Shown: piece after piece, positions 50,729 through 55,296 of the stretch
Layout of the letters: each line of letters starts with the position of its first letter
Numbering within the stretch: position 1 is the stretch's first letter
Source: CAYRQP01 sp964426545
Lineage (GTDB): Bacteria; Fermentibacterota; Fermentibacteria; Fermentibacterales; JCC-6
Length of the DNA: 55,296 nt
Direction: 5' to 3'
Assembly (NCBI GenBank): GCA_964426545.1
Contig: CAYRQP010000013.1
Coordinates: 1 to 55,296, forward strand
The notes under the pieces: generated by a model
Seen by the model: only the letters and a program-made list of their open reading frames with translations
Told to the model about the DNA's origin: nothing
Databases searched by the model: none
Program-made: the position numbers and the translations under genes

Positions 50729-53700
50729 CTAAAAGCAGGGGATGGACTCAGCTTTGCAGAGCTCGATGAATTTAGTTATGTCGCAATTTGAAGCAACGCT
50801 TTTTGCATTTGAGATGTTTCGGATCCTTTTCAGTTTCTCAGTCAGCACGGAAGCGCCTTCAACAAGTACCTCTCTCCTTTTATCCTCGTCTCCGAGCATG
50901 CGGTATGCCCTTGCAAGCCCGGTATAGCGCAGTGCAATACCTGATTCATAGACTCTGTTGTTATCTGAGAGAGATTTGCGGAAGAGTTCCACCGATTCTT
51001 CGATAGACGCGACATCTTCATTCGAACAGTTCAGGGACACCAGTGCCCCCGCGAAAATGCGGTTATTCTCTGTCAGCAATGCAAATGGTCCGGGTTCGAG
51101 TGACATGAACACATCCCGGGCTTCACGCGTTCTTCCCTCTTCTATCAGAAGTTGAATCAGCAGCACTTCTGACTCTACTTTCATCTCCATGTCCTTCAGT
51201 CTGTCGAATAGTGCAATGGCTTTCCTTATTGCCAATTCCGATTTTTCGGATTTACCCTCGAGTCGGTAGATTGTGGCAATGCCGTAATTGCCGTAGCCTT
51301 TGCCCAGTTCATTCTCGACTTTTTCGTTCATTTTCATATACTGCAGATAGTGTTCGCGAGCCAGCGAGAGTCTGTTGATGATAGTATAGAATTCAGCCAG
51401 GTTGTAATGTGCAATGGCAAGACTGAGCAGGTCATCGAGTGACTGACTCATTTTTAGCGCTTCCGTCAAAGAGTCCAGTGCCCTGTCATAATCTCCCATG
51501 GCTGAGTAAAGTCCAAATGAATTGTTCAACACCCTCGAAATCCCGTTCTTATCTGCAATCTCGTGGTATATCTTCAGTGCCTTCTCGTAGAACTCGAGAG
51601 CCTCTGAAGTCGAACCGGTTATGGCTTGGATGTCAGCGTACCTGGTGTAATAATGTGCACGAAGTTCCGTAACCTGCGGCTCACCATTCTCATCGAGAAG
51701 TTTCTCTGCCTGCTCTAAATATCTATGCACATCTTCATACTTGCCCATCAGTCTGCAGGTGAAGACAAGCTCAACCAAAACCCTGACTCGAAGCCTGTAA
51801 TCATCAGTAAGTTCCAGAGCCTTCAAGTAACATTCGGAAGTTTCGGGATACAGACTCCGGCGGAAGAAACTTCGTCCAAGCAGGAAATGCACTTCCGCCT
51901 TCTTGTCAGGCGGTGCCAGTTCGAGTGCTTTGCGGAGATAACCCTGTCCCTTCATTACCTCGCCTGTCAATGACAAAATATCTCCAAGATACAACCTTGT
52001 TCTGAACAGCCAGTCGACATTCTTTTCAGCATCGCTGTACCTTTCTAGAAACTCCATGTACCAGTTGATAGCACTGCTGTTCGCTCCCTTTTTCCGAGCC
52101 TGCTCCGCCGCAAGATAGGCATATGTTCCCGCCTTTCCGCGGTCAAGTCCCCTGATATAGTGGTATGCAACCAGTGGGAGGAGGTCGTCACTATCGTTTT
52201 TCATCTGCTTTTCGAGAAACCTTCCCATCCGCTGATGATACGTTGCCTTCAGTGAAGCGGGAATACCTGCAGCAAGATGATCACTCACTGCACCGTGCAG
52301 GAAACGCAGGGATACCCCGGATGCGCCGCGATGCCGCTCTTCGAGAAATCCACCCTGTATGGCACTTTCAATCGACCTTCCGAGTTCTATCTGGTCCTTT
52401 CCCGTTGCTGCTTCGAGAAGTTCGAGGGTGAGATGCCGGGGTTCGAGAGCCGCAACCCGCAGAACATCGACAACACTGTCAGAAATATCATCCAATTTCG
52501 AAGTGATAATCCGACCTATATTCTCGGGGATTACTGTCTTTTCAGGAATGATATAGACCATTTCACCGAGATTGTCCCGGGCAATGAAGCGTGATGATAC
52601 CAAATGGGTGATCAGTTCCTTTAGAATCAGTGGGTTGCCGCCGCTCTGTTCAATCAGAAACTCCTGCATGTCATGCGGAACATTCGGATCCTTAAGTGCA
52701 AACAATATCAGGTTGCTGGCTTCAGGACCGGAAAGGTTGGATATCCTTATGGTCAATAGCGGAACGGAATCATGTATGTTGAGGAGTTTTCTCATCGAAG
52801 TACCGCCCAACTCTTCGCTGCGCAGAACACATATGTAGAAGATATTTGCATCAGGTGTGTTCCGGGAGACATAGGACAGGATATCGATATCCGATTTCGA
52901 TGCCCATTGAAGGTTGTCGAATATAATCAGAAGCGGTTTGATGTCTGACAGAGCAGACAGAATTGATGCAATATCATGAAGAATCCGATACTGCAGATTC
53001 TCCTCTCTGAAGAAAATGTCATTATCGATGACTTTGAGCCCGGTTTCGGGAAGCAGGTCCGCTGTAGCCGGATGTACTAAATCTATACTGTCGAGAACAG
53101 TATTCAGTTCAGATGAAGACATTTCTGAAATAATGTCTTTCATAGGCTCGATGACCAGCAGATAGGGTTCATACTTCATATAGTCGCTTGCCTTATATCG
53201 TGCAATTCTGATATCACGGAGCTTACTGTATTTGAGAAGTTCTTCCACTAGTCGCGTCTTACCAACTCCGGTTTCACCTGTAATTAGAGCAACTCTCGCT
53301 GAGTCAGTTATTGCTTCCACCTCCAACTGCCTGAGCTGGTTGAGTTCCTTCTGCCTTCCAACATGGTGAGTAAAGGTAATCTTTGCAGGGGCTGCTTCTC
53401 CTATTACTTTGCGGAAGTAATGATATTTTCCCCGTCCGGTCTCCTTCGCCCTGTACAGAGCTTTATCAGCTCTTGCCAACATCGAGGAGAATGTACTGTC
53501 ATCCTGCCGGCTGCATGTTACTCCGATTGAAATACTGACCTTGAACCCCTCGGTGAATCTCAACCGACCGGTCTCGTGTATTAGCCGCTGCGCCAGTTCG
53601 ACAGCTCCGTCAGCCGTAGTCACCGGAAGTACTGCAAGAAACTCATCCCCCCCGTAACGAATTCCCACATCTGTGCTGCGAAGATTTCTTATCAGCAGTC

Positions 53701-53914
53701 CTGAGATGTCCTGAAGAGCTTCATCACCCGCGAGATGCCCGTAAATGTCATTGATCAGTTTGAAATGGTCAATGTCTATCATCAGAAGAGTCCACTCAGT
53801 CTGCCGCTCGAGAAACTGTTCGTTCATTTTGGGCAGACAGGCCCTGTCGCAAAGCTGTGTCAGCGCATCTATTCTTACATCAGAACAATTCAGGTGGTCT
53901 TCTTTGTCGGTCAT
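50729..53914 (-). CDS. GGDEF diguanylate cyclase fused to an AAA/STAND-type ATPase and TPR repeats
   Basis: 1061 residues. Residues 15-165 are a GGDEF domain with an intact active site GGDEF (88-92) and an inhibitory RxxD site (RSTD, 79-82), so c-di-GMP synthesis is expected. From about 185 (HVGRQKELNQL) a large ATPase domain starts: Walker A GETGVGKT (214-221), Walker B LLIIFDNLQWAS. It resembles the AAA_16/STAND modules of MalT- or adenylate-cyclase-type regulators. From about 600 to 1030 come TPR-like repeats (ALEFYEKALKIYHEIADK, AIAHYNLAEFY). No DNA-binding domain or membrane helix is visible. Probable role: a signal-integrating c-di-GMP synthase whose output is gated by the ATPase/TPR part. 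Confidence 0.88.
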   Translation of the reverse strand: MTDKEDHLNCSDVRIDALTQLCDRACLPKMNEQFLERQTEWTLLMIDIDHFKLINDIYGHLAGDEALQDISGLLIRNLRSTDVGIRYGGDEFLAVLPVTTADGAVELAQRLIHETGRLRFTEGFKVSISIGVTCSRQDDSTFSSMLARADKALYRAKETGRGKYHYFRKVIGEAAPAKITFTHHVGRQKELNQLRQLEVEAITDSARVALITGETGVGKTRLVEELLKYSKLRDIRIARYKASDYMKYEPYLLVIEPMKDIISEMSSSELNTVLDSIDLVHPATADLLPETGLKVIDNDIFFREENLQYRILHDIASILSALSDIKPLLIIFDNLQWASKSDIDILSYVSRNTPDANIFYICVLRSEELGGTSMRKLLNIHDSVPLLTIRISNLSGPEASNLILFALKDPNVPHDMQEFLIEQSGGNPLILKELITHLVSSRFIARDNLGEMVYIIPEKTVIPENIGRIITSKLDDISDSVVDVLRVAALEPRHLTLELLEAATGKDQIELGRSIESAIQGGFLEERHRGASGVSLRFLHGAVSDHLAAGIPASLKATYHQRMGRFLEKQMKNDSDDLLPLVAYHYIRGLDRGKAGTYAYLAAEQARKKGANSSAINWYMEFLERYSDAEKNVDWLFRTRLYLGDILSLTGEVMKGQGYLRKALELAPPDKKAEVHFLLGRSFFRRSLYPETSECYLKALELTDDYRLRVRVLVELVFTCRLMGKYEDVHRYLEQAEKLLDENGEPQVTELRAHYYTRYADIQAITGSTSEALEFYEKALKIYHEIADKNGISRVLNNSFGLYSAMGDYDRALDSLTEALKMSQSLDDLLSLAIAHYNLAEFYTIINRLSLAREHYLQYMKMNEKVENELGKGYGNYGIATIYRLEGKSEKSELAIRKAIALFDRLKDMEMKVESEVLLIQLLIEEGRTREARDVFMSLEPGPFALLTENNRIFAGALVSLNCSNEDVASIEESVELFRKSLSDNNRVYESGIALRYTGLARAYRMLGDEDKRREVLVEGASVLTEKLKRIRNISNAKSVASNCDITKFIELCKAESIPCF

Positions 53915-54034
53915 TACTCAACTCTCATGTAAATTCAGACACATATATAATTACTTCATTTCTCCGCAAACATCAAGTCTGCACAACGAACTATCTCGGC
54001 AGCATCCTCATACCTGTGAAATAGTATATTCTCC

Positions 54035-55198
54035 TCACCGAAAACATCTCTCCAACTTCTTAAAATACTCTTCCCTGCAGTACTTTTCGATACTCAACAT
54101 ATCAGCATAGGCAGCCCGAAAATCCCCCTTCGAAACAGTAAACAGGCCATGACCATAAACTATCACTCCGCTCCTACCTGTCATCGCTTCGGGAAGGGTG
54201 TTGAACAGACCATACCGACCTGCACCTACCTCTCCCGGTACAATTGGAGTTTCTCCTGCAAATCTCTTCTCAGGGCATCTTATGTGGCACTCACCTCTTG
54301 ATTCACAATCATCTTTCCTGCAGTCGAGTGAGGCAATGACTGCGAACTTCGGATGACCATGAAGCATACAGTCCATTCCGGTACTCCGAAGTGTTTCCAC
54401 ATGCGCCTTGAACTCACTTGATGCTGTAATACTTGCACATGCGGAGTCATCGAGCGGACATGAAACTATTCGACCTTCCAATTCATCGAGTGAAGATGTC
54501 GTTTCGCTGATATACAGCTTGCCTTTCCACTTCATCGATACATTGCCGAAGAAAGAATCGACAAGGCGGCTCTCAACCGTCAGCCTTCCCGCTTCCGCAA
54601 CTGCTCGGTACACTTCCTCTTCTGATTCAAAGGAACCCTGCATTATCTCCGATACCTGTTCAGGATACTCTTCAAGATGCTTACGTGCTATGGCAAATGC
54701 CTTCATCTGCCCGACAATAAGGCTGCCCGTCCTCGCATCACGAAGATAATCCGTGAAGAACTTCACGAAGCACCCGAAACAGACCGAACTGTAAAAGATG
54801 AACGCCTGTTCGGGACTCACCGTCCCCCATGTCACAATACCGTGTCCGGGAATTATTATGCTTTTTCTATTTTTGAGATTCTCTGCGATAAGATCAGCGC
54901 GAAATTCTCGAATGACCGGAATGTCATGCATGAATGTGCGGGTTTCCGCGTCTTCGGGGCCAATAGTATCAGTCGTGGATGCTAGATAGTCGATTATGCT
55001 CCGATAGGGTTCAGCGGGTCTCGAGAATAGAAGCGAATTTATGTTTAACTTCGAAAATACACCTTCGAGTACAGGTATTGCAGCATCGTCCCTGTTCCAC
55101 TGCAGTTCGGCATCGAGTCCTCCCAAAAGCGGCACTCCTTCATCAGCCATTCCTGCAGAGACCAACTTAGCGGCATATTTATCGAGAAGTGCTTTCAT
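54035..55198 (-). CDS. Class II aldolase/adducin-family protein with tandem domains
   Basis: 387 residues from the ATG at 55198, with GGCGGAGGG about 5 bases upstream; a start at 55258 has no SD. The N-terminal half ends in IIIPGHGIVTWGTVSPEQAFIF, the typical C-terminal part of an aldolase II domain (GHG..). The second half is a fuller copy: SFFGNVSMKWKGKLYIS, MDCMLHGHPKFAVIA (metal-binding HGH), then VIVYGHGLFTVSKGDFRAAY. A Cys-rich insert CRKDDCESRGECHIRC lies between. Related enzymes cleave sugar phosphates such as fuculose 1-phosphate, or act as MtnB dehydratase. The tandem form with a Cys-rich insert is unusual and the substrate is unknown. Confidence 0.75.
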   Translation of the reverse strand: MKALLDKYAAKLVSAGMADEGVPLLGGLDAELQWNRDDAAIPVLEGVFSKLNINSLLFSRPAEPYRSIIDYLASTTDTIGPEDAETRTFMHDIPVIREFRADLIAENLKNRKSIIIPGHGIVTWGTVSPEQAFIFYSSVCFGCFVKFFTDYLRDARTGSLIVGQMKAFAIARKHLEEYPEQVSEIMQGSFESEEEVYRAVAEAGRLTVESRLVDSFFGNVSMKWKGKLYISETTSSLDELEGRIVSCPLDDSACASITASSEFKAHVETLRSTGMDCMLHGHPKFAVIASLDCRKDDCESRGECHIRCPEKRFAGETPIVPGEVGAGRYGLFNTLPEAMTGRSGVIVYGHGLFTVSKGDFRAAYADMLSIEKYCREEYFKKLERCFR

Positions 55199-55296
55199 GA
55201 ACCCTCCGCCTATAATATCGAACATATCTGTGTCATGTAAATAGGGTTTCCTGAACAATTCAGGTTCTCTTAAACGATTCTATAGCAGCATAATGT

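Overview
This window (about 45% GC by eye, dense genes on both strands) looks like the chromosome of an uncultured Gram-negative bacterium of the FCB group. Five encoded proteins end in type IX secretion (T9SS)-like or FlgD-like C-terminal domains. They are a gingipain-type C25 protease, an FG-GAP/VCBS protein, an M1 aminopeptidase, a 1513-residue lamin-tail protein and a C10 (streptopain-like) protease. A PorV/PorQ-type outer-membrane barrel is also present. A candidate phylum such as Fermentibacterota is my best guess, by inference only. Starts are often TTG or GTG with clear Shine-Dalgarno (SD) sequences, and TATAAT-like -10 boxes recur.

Layout. 0.1-3.0 kb: an ABC-2 transporter operon with a His/Asp/Glu-repeat lipoprotein and a TPR-like protein. 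3.0-4.5 kb: an ADP-ribosylglycohydrolase-like gene and a small lipoprotein. 8.9-4.5 kb, minus strand: a compact housekeeping operon smpB - amidase - GerMN-like - murI - rph - rdgB. 9.0-10.5 kb: tRNA-Leu(CAG), a 137-bp MITE-like element, rmlC and nth. 10.5-15.9 kb: secreted proteins (duplicated beta-domain protein, gingipain-like protease, VCBS protein with an in-frame stop). 16.0-20.5 kb: a tightly coupled operon of DUF362, radical SAM/SPASM, an ATP-grasp acyl-CoA synthetase beta subunit fused to a FixX-like ferredoxin, and its alpha subunit. 20.5-21.8 kb: a two-gene island bounded by a perfect 34-bp inverted repeat. 21.8-25.3 kb: M1 aminopeptidase and a TGS-uridine-kinase fusion. 25.3-26.2 kb: an 870-bp stretch with no convincing gene. 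26.2-28.2 kb: a small secreted protein and xseA-xseB. 28.2-31.6 kb, minus strand: miaB, polyprenol kinase, PorV-like barrel, PilZ. 31.7-38.5 kb: DUF4870, mgtE, glgB, a secreted protein, DUF503, YjbQ and SIMPL genes. 38.5-43.1 kb: giant lamin-tail protein. 43.1-46.1 kb, minus strand: threonine dehydrogenase-like SDR, cyclophilin, DUF2007. 46.2-49.3 kb: two related TPP-riboswitch-like leaders, a degenerate one before the C10 protease and a canonical one before thiC. 49.4-55.2 kb: a duplicated-domain protein, a winged-helix regulator, a GGDEF-ATPase-TPR regulator and a tandem class II aldolase protein.

Most interesting items: the ferredoxin-fused acyl-CoA synthetase/radical SAM/DUF362 operon; the duplicated and decayed TPP leader that now precedes a secreted protease; the 34-bp inverted repeat that supplies the 3' ends of two convergent genes; the metal-ligand repeat lipoprotein next to an ABC transporter; and families of palindromic intergenic elements.
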